From: Streptomyces hygroscopicus | GTDB taxonomy: Bacteria > Actinomycetota > Actinomycetes > Streptomycetales > Streptomycetaceae | NCBI GenBank assembly: GCA_002021875.1 | Contig: CP018627.1 | Location: 3,968,001-4,032,000 of the forward strand | Direction: 5' to 3' | DNA length: 64,000 nucleotides | Translations under genes and position numbers: made by a program | Shown here: positions 18,407 to 25,535 of the stretch, piece by piece | Layout of the letters: every line of letters begins with the position of its first letter | Position numbering within the stretch: position 1 is the first letter of the stretch | The notes under the pieces: generated by a model | What the model was told of the DNA's origin: nothing | Database searches by the model: none | The model's input: the letters and a program-made list of their open reading frames with translations, nothing else

Positions 18407-19276
18407 TCAATTGCGCGTGCCGGCCGGTGGGCCGACGACGGTGGTGAGCTGGAGTTTGGTCTCGTCCTCACTGCCCGGCGCGGCGGTCATGATGACAATC
18501 TTGAGCTCCGTGTCACCGTCGGTCAGGACATCGCAGTCCACCGTGACCGGGCCCACCGACGGGTGATCGACCCTCTTGCGGACCTCGCGGTTCGCGGTCA
18601 CCTCTCCCGTCGCCCACAGCTCGGCGAACCTCTCGTTGCCTGCGTTCAGGTCGCGGACCAGCGTGGCCAGGCGGCTGTCCCGGGGGAAGCGGCCGGTGGC
18701 GCGGCGCAGATCGGAGACGAGGGCGGCGTCGGCGGTGTCGGGGTCCGTCTCGGTGACCGGCCACAGCGCGAGGGGGGTGTGATCGACGTCCACCGGGAAC
18801 CTGTCGCGGGCGAAGTTGCGCATCCGCGGCGGCGAGGCCAAGGGGTCTCCCAGCAGGGCGGCCCACCCGTGGTTCCACCACACCAGTTGCCAGTCCGCCG
18901 CGAACACGGCCACCGGTACGTCTCCGAGGCGGACGAGTACCCGTTGCATACCGGGCGGGAGATGGTCGCAGATCGTGCCGTCCGCCGGCGGCACGATCTG
19001 GGCCAGCCGGTAGAGGTGGTCCCGCTCGGCGGTGGACAGCTGGAGAGCGCGCGCCAGGGACGCCACCACCGACGCCGAGGGTGTCGTGGCCCGCCCCTGC
19101 TCCAGGCGCACGACGTAGTCGACCGACACTCCGGCCAGGTCGGCCAGTTCCTCGCGCCGCAGGCCGACAGCCCGGCGCTTGCGGACGACCGGCAGCCCAG
19201 CGGCTGACGGGGGCAGCCGGTTCCGCCACGTGCGGATCATCGCGCCCAGTCCAGCTCCGGGGGGTGTCGTCGTCAT
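18407..19276 (-). CDS. XRE-family regulator with MmyB-like sensor domain
   Basis: A 289-residue protein with an N-terminal helix-turn-helix (residues about 25-85: VVRKRRAVGLRREELADLAGVSVDYVVRLEQGRATTPSASVVASLARAL) and a C-terminal MmyB-like domain (PVAVFAADWQLVWWNHGWAALLG). The ATG at 19276 has GGAGG 9 nt upstream; an ATG at 19285 is possible. It is divergent from the SDR gene at 19391 across 114 bp. This regulator/SDR arrangement is common in Streptomyces, and the regulator probably represses both genes from the shared region in response to a small ligand. Confidence 0.87.
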   Translation of the reverse strand: MTTTPPGAGLGAMIRTWRNRLPPSAAGLPVVRKRRAVGLRREELADLAGVSVDYVVRLEQGRATTPSASVVASLARALQLSTAERDHLYRLAQIVPPADGTICDHLPPGMQRVLVRLGDVPVAVFAADWQLVWWNHGWAALLGDPLASPPRMRNFARDRFPVDVDHTPLALWPVTETDPDTADAALVSDLRRATGRFPRDSRLATLVRDLNAGNERFAELWATGEVTANREVRKRVDHPSVGPVTVDCDVLTDGDTELKIVIMTAAPGSEDETKLQLTTVVGPPAGTRN

Positions 19277-19390
19277 GCTCTCCATCCTCCCGCGTCCCCG
19301 ATCACATGCGGGGGCGCGAGGGTGGTACTGGTCTTCCCACCGTCGAAGCGTCCCTGGTCCGGCTCCCTCGTCAAGGCGACTATCGAAGGC

Positions 19391-20089
19391 ATGACGATCA
19401 CTTTCATCACCGGAGCCAACAAGGGCATCGGCCGCGAGACCGCCCGCCGCCTCATCGCGTGCGGTCACACCGTTCTCCTGGGAGCCCGCGACCGTGAGCG
19501 GGGTGAGGAGGCAGCCGCCGCGCTGGGCGCACGCTTCGTCCCCGTCGACGTGACCGACGACGCGTCCGTGGCCGCCGCCGCCGCGGACGTCGCCGAGCAC
19601 GAGGGCAGGATCGATGTCCTGATCAACAACGCGGGGGTCCAGGGTCCCTTCGGTGATCCCGGCGACCTCACCGCCGCCGACGCCCGCGCCGTCCTCGACG
19701 TCAACGTCATCGGCGTGGTCCGCACCACCACCGCGTTCCTGCCGCTGCTGCGCCGTTCGGACGACCCCGTGATCATCAACGTCAGCAGCGGCATGGGCTC
19801 CCTCGCCTTCACTCACGACCCCGGCCGGTCCGAGTCGCACGTCGTCGTGCCGCTGTACGCCTCCTCGAAGGCGGCGCTGACGATGTTGACCACGCAGTAC
19901 GCCAAAGGGCTCAAGGGCATTCGCGTCAACGCCGCCGACCCCGGCTACACCGCGACCGACATAAACGGTCACAGCGGCTCCCAGACCGTCACCGAGGGCA
20001 CGGACGCGATCGTCGCCCTCGCCACCGAGGGGCTCGGTGCCGGCACCGGACGCTTCATCGACCGCCATGGCGAGATCGCCTGGTCCTGA
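19391..20089 (+). CDS. Short-chain dehydrogenase/reductase
   Basis: A 232-residue classical SDR: cofactor motif TGANKGIG near the N-terminus, NNAG motif (VLINNAGVQGPFG), catalytic Ser in VIINVSSGMGS, and YxxxK in YASSKAALTML. Arg residues after the second strand (GARDRERG) suggest NADP(H) preference. GAAGG precedes the ATG at 19391. It is divergent from the MmyB-like regulator and lies inside the segment flanked by the two inverted IS ends. Substrate unknown. Confidence 0.88.
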   Translation: MTITFITGANKGIGRETARRLIACGHTVLLGARDRERGEEAAAALGARFVPVDVTDDASVAAAAADVAEHEGRIDVLINNAGVQGPFGDPGDLTAADARAVLDVNVIGVVRTTTAFLPLLRRSDDPVIINVSSGMGSLAFTHDPGRSESHVVVPLYASSKAALTMLTTQYAKGLKGIRVNAADPGYTATDINGHSGSQTVTEGTDAIVALATEGLGAGTGRFIDRHGEIAWS

Positions 20090-20456
20090 GACCGGCGGTG
20101 CCGGGTCACCGCCCCTGAAGAACAGAACGGGCAGAACATCGAGACCGGTCCCGGACAGGAGAACCGCTGCCGCTGCTGGCGTCGGCGGAACCTCCGGCCG
20201 AGGTGATCAGGACGTACGAGCCGGGGCCCGGCACGGCGAGACGGTAGCCGCCGTCGGGCCCGGTGACCGCGCGGTCCAGACGGCGTTCCACATCTCCGCC
20301 GCCTTCTTGGTGGTCGCCGCCCTCGTCGCCGCGTTTGTACTCAAGCAGAAGGGCTGGGAGAGCGTCGCCGAGGCAGATGCCGCCGCCGGGATGGCGGAAG
20401 GATGACGATGCTGCGGCAGCTCGGGTTCCTGACCGGAACTGCTGCGCGACGCAATG
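20090..20456. other. Gene-poor mosaic with probable transporter remnants
   Basis: No intact gene is seen. On the plus strand about 20260-20405 encodes a hydrophobic tail (AFHISAAFLVVAALVAAFVLKQKG) like the last membrane span of a DHA2-type MFS pump. On the minus strand about 20180-20285 encodes TGPDGGYRLAVPGPGSYVLI, like the carboxypeptidase-regulatory-like domain that some Streptomyces MFS pumps carry at the C-terminus. The two pieces lie on opposite strands, so the area looks rearranged. Both assignments are tentative. Confidence 0.35.
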
Positions 20457-20543
20457 GACTTGCGAGTGAGCACGGAGACCACCCGCGCCACCCACCTCCT
20501 GCGCGCCCTGCTCGTCCTGACGAATCTTGAAGTCAACCGCTGA
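20457..20543 (+). pseudogene. C-terminal fragment of IS5-group transposase
   Basis: The last ~25 codons (VSTETTRATHLLRALLVL then TNLEVNR and TGA) match the conserved C-terminus of the same transposase family as the 16989-17638 remnant. Upstream residues do not match the transposase, so only the 3' end survives. It is followed 19 nt later by the right copy of the IS end, in opposite orientation to the left remnant. Confidence 0.75.
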
Positions 20544-20562
20544 CAGACGATCTACTCCGGAG

Positions 20563-20646
20563 ACTGCCGCCTCCGACCAGCGTGAGAACCTCGGGAGACC
20601 GTCACGCCAGCCCTTTGACCTGTGCCTTCAAGTTGGCGGAGGCTCA
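20563..20646 (+). repeat. IS end repeat, right copy (inverted)
   Basis: The reverse complement of this 84-bp segment begins TGAGCCTCCGCCAACTTGAA and matches 16928-17011. Together the two copies bound a 3.7-kb segment with remnants of two IS copies facing outward. Confidence 0.8.
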
Positions 20647-20698
20647 GTGAGCGGCTCGGTTCGCTCCCAGGGTGGTTGATCCGCCCGGCCCACACCGG

Positions 20699-20849
20699 CC
20701 TGTGGTGCGTAGGCACCAGGACACCTGAGCGGCTGGTCCGGGTGCACCAGGGGAAGACGGCGGCGGGAGACGATGCCCGGCCGGGCGCCGGAAGGAAGGG
20801 TTGGAAGCGCGTGATTCTCGCGCATTCCCCCTGCCTGACGGTGTCTGGA
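20699..20849 (+). promoter_or_regulatory. Duplicated leader element, copy 1 (upstream of MFS gene)
   Basis: About 151 bp ending 9 bp before the MFS start are nearly identical to 27845-27996 read on the minus strand, which precedes the MMPL exporter. Both copies can form the same small stems: TGGTGC/GCACCA around a GTA(G/C) loop, CTGGT/ACCAG around an 8-nt loop, and GCGCG/CGCGC around a 7-nt loop. Several differences between copies fall in loops. It may be a structured 5' leader, a shared promoter, or a small mobile element. Confidence 0.6.
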
Positions 20850-20858
20850 AGGACGTCC

Positions 20859-22268
20859 ATGTCCCTAGCTGTAGCTTCCCCGGTCCGCATCGGGAGGCTG
20901 TCGATCGGTGCCCTCGGCATCCTGGCGCTCTCCCTCGGCACTCTGCAGTCAGTGGTGGAGCCCGCGCTCCCGCAGTTGCAGCGTGAGCTGGGGGTCAGCC
21001 CATCCGAAGGGGCGTTGATCGGCAACACCCTGCTCATCACCGGCGCGGTCATCACACCCGTCGCGGGCAAACTCGGCGACCGCTTCGGCGGAAAGCGGGT
21101 GCTGGTCTGGCTGATGGCCGTGGTCTCGGCCGGTGGTCTGCTGGCGAGCCTGGCGCCGGACCTGCCGGTGTTGTTGCTCGGTCAGATATTGCAGGGCGTC
21201 ATGGTGGGCGCGCTGCCCCTCTCCTTCATCCTGGTGCGCAAAAACCTCCCCGCACGGGCGTCTCAGGTGGCGATCGGGCTGGTCATGGCGCTGTTCACGG
21301 GCGGCGGCATGGTGGGAACGCTGATCGCCGGGCCGCTCTCGGAAGAGCTGTCCTGGCATTGGATGTTCGCGCTGCCGACGATCGTGATCATCGCGACGAC
21401 GTTGGTCCTGATGCGGCTGATGCCGCATGATCCGCCGATCGCGTCGGACGACAGGATCGACTGGCCGGGCGTGGCGCTGCTGAGCGGCACGTTGCTCGTG
21501 TTCATGATCGGGCTCGTCAGGGTGATGGGCGATGGTCTGCCGCCCCTCGCGGTCATTGCCCTCATCCTTCTCGTGGCCGCCCTCGCGACCGCGTGGGTCA
21601 CCGTCGAGCGCCGGGCGGCCTCGCCGATGGTCGATCTGCGCATGCTGGCCAAGCCCGCGATGTGGCATTCGTCCGTGCTCACCTTGGTCGTCACCACCAG
21701 CTTCGGGATGGTGGCCTTTCTGCTGCCGCAGATGTTCGCGATACCGGCCGGCGGATACGGCTTCGGGCTCAGCACCACCGACATCGGACTGCTCCTGCTG
21801 CCCGGCGCCATCGCCGGGGCGGTGAGCGATTCGGTGGGCGGGGTCGTGGCGCGGCGTTTCGGTCTGCGTGCCGTGCTCGCCGGGGGTGCCGTCGTCACGG
21901 CGGCCACGACGATCGCTCTGGCGTCGCTGCACACCGCGGCATGGCAGCTCGTCGTCGCGAAGGCGCTGGCCGCGATCGCCGCGGGCGTCGCCAGTACGGC
22001 GTTGCTCACCCGCGCCGCCGCCGCCGTCGACACCGGGGACACCGGCATCGCCACCAGCCTGCTCGTGGTGACACGCGTGATCGGCGTCGCCCTGGGCTCT
22101 CAGGTCGGCGGCGCGATCCTCGACTCCGGGGCCGACTCGAAGACGGGCCTGCCGACCGAATCGGCCTTCGTCACAGGTTTCGTCACCGCCGGTCTCGTCG
22201 CCGCGTTGGCACTGCTCATTGTCCGTATCACGAAGATCCGTAACACGCAGAATGGAGCCCAGGCATGA
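20859..22268 (+). CDS. MFS drug-efflux transporter, DHA2-like, 14 spans
   Basis: A 469-residue major-facilitator pump with about 14 membrane spans and the cytosolic loop motif GKLGDRFGGKRVL between spans 2 and 3 (residues about 70-83). Such pumps exchange protons for small, often aromatic or polyketide, molecules. The ATG at 20859 has AAGGA upstream. The gene overlaps the FAD monooxygenase by 4 nt (ATGA), so the pair is one operon. It carries the duplicated leader. Together with its position 6 kb from the synthase, this suggests export of, or resistance to, the polyketide or a related compound. Confidence 0.85.
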   Translation: MSLAVASPVRIGRLSIGALGILALSLGTLQSVVEPALPQLQRELGVSPSEGALIGNTLLITGAVITPVAGKLGDRFGGKRVLVWLMAVVSAGGLLASLAPDLPVLLLGQILQGVMVGALPLSFILVRKNLPARASQVAIGLVMALFTGGGMVGTLIAGPLSEELSWHWMFALPTIVIIATTLVLMRLMPHDPPIASDDRIDWPGVALLSGTLLVFMIGLVRVMGDGLPPLAVIALILLVAALATAWVTVERRAASPMVDLRMLAKPAMWHSSVLTLVVTTSFGMVAFLLPQMFAIPAGGYGFGLSTTDIGLLLLPGAIAGAVSDSVGGVVARRFGLRAVLAGGAVVTAATTIALASLHTAAWQLVVAKALAAIAAGVASTALLTRAAAAVDTGDTGIATSLLVVTRVIGVALGSQVGGAILDSGADSKTGLPTESAFVTGFVTAGLVAALALLIVRITKIRNTQNGAQA

Positions 22269-23488
22269 CATCTACCGGTCTGTCGATGGACGTGCGTACC
22301 ACCGCGAAGCGCACGGTTCTGATCTCCGGGGCCAGTATCTCCGGACCCGCGCTGGCGTACTGGCTGCACCGGTCCGGATGCGCGGTCACCGTGGTGGAGA
22401 AGGCAGGCGCACTGCGCGCCGGTGGTTACCCGATCGACATCCGCGGTACCGCGATAGAGGTGGTCCGGCGGATGGGCATACTGCCGCGACTGCGGGACGC
22501 GCACATCGACTCGCGCCGCTGCACGTTCCTCGACGCCGATGGCAGCGAAGTGGCCTCGCTCAACCCGAGCGCCGTTGCCGGCGGTGTCGAGGGACAGGAC
22601 CTCGAAGTGCGTCGTGGGGATCTGGCGGCGAGCCTGTACGGAAAGGTCCGCGACGATGTGGAATTCCTGTTCGGCGACTCCATCGACACCCTCGACCAGT
22701 CCGGACAAGGGGTCGACGTGACGTTCCACAGTGGGCAACGGCGCACGTTCGACCTGGTGGTCGGCGCCGACGGGATGCACTCACACACGCGGGAGTCCCT
22801 GTTCGGCCCCGAGGAACAGTTCCACCACTACCTCGGCTACTGCTTCGCCATCTTCACCATGCCGAACACCTTCGGGCTCTCCCGCGAGGTCATGATGTGG
22901 AACACCCCGGGGAGGGCCGCGGCCCTCTACGCCGTCGGGGACAACGACGAGCTGCATGCCTTCCTGAACTTTCACCAGCCGGAGCCGCCGCTCGATGCCC
23001 TCCGGAACCCCGACGCCCAGCGGGACCTGGTCGCCACGGTCTTCGCGGGCGCGGGATGGCAGGTCCCTGGCATGGTCAAAGCCCTGCGCGAGGCGGATGA
23101 CCTGTTCTTCGACACGGCCGGTCAGATCCGCATGCCCCACTGGTCCAGCGGTCGCGTCGCGCTCGTCGGCGACGCCGCGTACGCACCCTCGTTCCTTACC
23201 GGACAAGGCTCGAGCCTCGCGCTGGTCGGCGCCTACATGCTGGCCAACGCCCTGGCCACGCACCGGGACCACACTGCGGCGTTCGCCGCCTACGAACGCG
23301 ACGTTCGCGACTTCGTCGCCATGAATCAGGCACTGGTCGACAAGGGTGGGGCCACGCTCTTCCCCACCACCGCGCAGGCGCTGGAGCAGCGCAACACCAG
23401 GCTGCGGGGCCTCGTCACCCTGCCCTCCGCGCCGGCCCGACCGGCCCACTCGGCCCTTACGCTGCCCGCATTCGCCACGATGCCGTGA
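22265..23488 (+). CDS. FAD-dependent aromatic-type monooxygenase (TetX/PHBH-like)
   Basis: A 407-residue flavoprotein. Motifs: VLISGASISGPALAYWLHRSG (dinucleotide-binding GxSxSG), VTVVEKA, a DG motif in LVVGADGMHSHTRESLFG, and the second FAD motif RVALVGDAAYAPSFLTGQGSSLALVGAYML. Members hydroxylate polyketides, phenolics or tetracyclines with NAD(P)H and O2. It is translationally coupled to the MFS pump, a pattern typical of resistance or tailoring pairs. It ends 7 bp before the convergent response regulator. Whether it acts on the product of the nearby synthase is inference. Confidence 0.85.
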   Translation: MTSTGLSMDVRTTAKRTVLISGASISGPALAYWLHRSGCAVTVVEKAGALRAGGYPIDIRGTAIEVVRRMGILPRLRDAHIDSRRCTFLDADGSEVASLNPSAVAGGVEGQDLEVRRGDLAASLYGKVRDDVEFLFGDSIDTLDQSGQGVDVTFHSGQRRTFDLVVGADGMHSHTRESLFGPEEQFHHYLGYCFAIFTMPNTFGLSREVMMWNTPGRAAALYAVGDNDELHAFLNFHQPEPPLDALRNPDAQRDLVATVFAGAGWQVPGMVKALREADDLFFDTAGQIRMPHWSSGRVALVGDAAYAPSFLTGQGSSLALVGAYMLANALATHRDHTAAFAAYERDVRDFVAMNQALVDKGGATLFPTTAQALEQRNTRLRGLVTLPSAPARPAHSALTLPAFATMP

Positions 23489-23495
23489 CCTCGGA

Positions 23496-24191
23496 CTACG
23501 ACAGGGGGTCGGCCCCGCCGCCGTCGGGGGCGGCGTGGGCCAGGCCCGTCCGGTAGGCGATGACGACGAGTTGCGCCCGGTCGCGGGCCTCCAGCTTCGT
23601 CATGGCGCGCTGCACATGGGCGCGGACCGTGAAGGGGCTGAGGAACATCTGCTCGGCGATCTCCTGGTTGGACAGGCCGGTCGCGACCAGGGCCACCATC
23701 TCGCGTTCGCGCGGGGTGAGCACGGCGAGCCGTTCGGCGTGGCGCGGCGGGGCGTCGGCCGGTGTGGCCAGGAAACGGGCGACCAGGGAGCGGGTCGCGG
23801 CGGGGGACAGCAGCGTGTCGCCCTCGGCGATCGTACGCACGGCGGCCAGCAGGTCCTCGGCCCCGATGCCCTTGCCGATGAAGCCGCCGGCCCCCGCGCG
23901 CAGCGCCTGCGCGACATACTCGTCGGTCTCGTACGTGGTGAGGATCAGGATACGGCTGGCACGCAGTTCCGGGTCGGCGCAGATCTCCGTTGTGGCGGCG
24001 AGACCGTCCACCTCGGGCATGCGGATGTCCATGAGCACCACGTCCGGCCGCAGTTGCCGGGTGAGTCGCACCGCCTCCCTGCCGTCGGCGGCCTCGCCGA
24101 CCACGGTGATGTCGTCGGCGGAGTCGAGAAGCAGCCGGAAGGCCCCGCGCAGCAGGGCCTGATCGTCGGCGAGCAGCACCCGGAGCGTCAC
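23496..24191 (-). CDS. NarL/FixJ-type response regulator
   Basis: A 231-residue response regulator. The receiver domain has acidic residues LLADDQ and the phospho-acceptor Asp in VVLMDIRMPEVDG. The C-terminal LuxR-type helix-turn-helix is LTPREREMVALVATGLSNQEIAEQMFLSPFTVRAHVQRAMTKL with conserved residues intact. The GTG start overlaps the kinase stop by 4 nt. It is the third gene of the MMPL-kinase-regulator operon and probably controls that operon. Confidence 0.92.
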   Translation of the reverse strand: MTLRVLLADDQALLRGAFRLLLDSADDITVVGEAADGREAVRLTRQLRPDVVLMDIRMPEVDGLAATTEICADPELRASRILILTTYETDEYVAQALRAGAGGFIGKGIGAEDLLAAVRTIAEGDTLLSPAATRSLVARFLATPADAPPRHAERLAVLTPREREMVALVATGLSNQEIAEQMFLSPFTVRAHVQRAMTKLEARDRAQLVVIAYRTGLAHAAPDGGGADPLS

Positions 24192-25528
24192 GGCGCATCC
24201 CCGGCCTCTCCGCCGCCCGTCCGTACGTCGTCTGTCCGTCCGTCGTCTGTCGCTTGGTCGGCCATCCGTCCCTCGATGGTGGTCGCTCCGTCCGTTCTCC
24301 GCGTCGTGTCCTTGGCGGGCGGGAGGGGCAGCTCGGTGGAGACGAGGAAGCCGCCCTCCGGGCGCCTGCCCGCGGAGAGGTGTCCCCCGACCGCGGTGGC
24401 GCGCTCCCGCATCCCGATCAGACCGTAACCGGGCGGACGCTCCGGCATCGTGGGCGCACTCCGTCCCGCGGACGCGCTCGGTCCCGTACGGCCGCCCCTT
24501 CCGTCGTCGGCGACGGTGATGGTCACGCGATCGCGGTTCCAGGCGAGGCCCACCCGGGCGCTACCGGTACCGGCGTGCTTGGTCACGTTGGTCAGGGCCT
24601 CCTGGACGATGCGGTAGGCGGTGAGGTCCACTCCCGGCGACAGCGGCCTGGCCGTGCCCTCCTGGTGCACCGACACCTCCAGACCCGCGCGGCGGAAGGA
24701 CTCGAGGAGTGTGGGAAGCCGGGACAGCCCGGGCGCCGGATCGCCGGGCGTGGCCGCGTCCCCGGACTGACGCAACAGACCGACCGTGGCCCGCAGTTCG
24801 TCGAGTGCGTGGCCGGTGGTCTCGACAAGCTCCGTCAGGCTCTTGCGGGTCTGCTCCGGGCGGGCGTCGAAGAGGTGGGCGGCGACCGATGCCTGCGCGT
24901 TGGCCAGGGTGATCTGATGGGCCACGAGGTCGTGCAGTTCCCGGGCGATGCGCACCCGTTCCTCGGCCACTCTCCGGAGCGCCTCGCTCTCCCGGCTCTC
25001 CTCGGCCCGCTGGGCCCGCTCCTCCACGGCCGCCAGATAGGCCCGCCGGTTCTGCACCGCGTGCCCGAGTACGGCGGCCACCAGCGGGAACGCCGCCACC
25101 GCCGCCACCCTGCTCGCGTCCTTCCACGAGAGGGCCCCGAACAGGGGGATGGAGGCGACCAGCAGCGCCACGGAGGTGAGCGACACCGCGCTCGTCGCGT
25201 GCCGTTCGGTACGCGCGGTGAGCGAGTAGGCGGTGATCACGGCGGGGGCCACGATGAGCGGGCTCAGCAGGAGGTCCAGGAACGGCACCAGCACACCGCT
25301 CGCGGTGGTGGCCGCCATGGCGGCCAGGGGCGCCCGGTGCCGCACCGGCAGCACGGCACAGGACACCACGGCGATGAAGTAGGCGGCGGCGGGCGGCAGT
25401 GACAGCGTGCGGCCGTCTTCCTGGAGCGCGCCGCCGAGCAGACAGAGCGCGAACGCCGTCGCGGTGATCGCTCCCTCCCGCCACCACGTGCCGCGTGGTC
25501 GCGGGCCACCGCCACCTGTGTTCGTCAT
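24188..25528 (-). CDS. Sensor histidine kinase (HisKA_3/DesK-like)
   Basis: A 446-residue kinase. About five or six membrane spans (residues 15-165) have no large extracellular loop, so it likely senses the membrane itself. A coiled stretch leads to the HisKA_3 box RVRIARELHDLVAHQITLANAQ (phospho-accepting His) and an HATPase with NVTKHAG, VADDGRG and GYGLIGMRERA. The C-terminal tail is Thr/Asp/Gly-rich. It starts 7 nt after the exporter stop, so the system probably senses membrane stress from a compound the MMPL protein exports. Confidence 0.9.
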   Translation of the reverse strand: MTNTGGGGPRPRGTWWREGAITATAFALCLLGGALQEDGRTLSLPPAAAYFIAVVSCAVLPVRHRAPLAAMAATTASGVLVPFLDLLLSPLIVAPAVITAYSLTARTERHATSAVSLTSVALLVASIPLFGALSWKDASRVAAVAAFPLVAAVLGHAVQNRRAYLAAVEERAQRAEESRESEALRRVAEERVRIARELHDLVAHQITLANAQASVAAHLFDARPEQTRKSLTELVETTGHALDELRATVGLLRQSGDAATPGDPAPGLSRLPTLLESFRRAGLEVSVHQEGTARPLSPGVDLTAYRIVQEALTNVTKHAGTGSARVGLAWNRDRVTITVADDGRGGRTGPSASAGRSAPTMPERPPGYGLIGMRERATAVGGHLSAGRRPEGGFLVSTELPLPPAKDTTRRTDGATTIEGRMADQATDDGRTDDVRTGGGEAGDAP

Positions 25529-25535
25529 GACCGGC

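Noticed and set aside
20699..20849. Group II intron or riboswitch in the duplicated leader
   Set aside because: No domain V signature, reverse transcriptase or known riboswitch core was seen; only short stems are supported.
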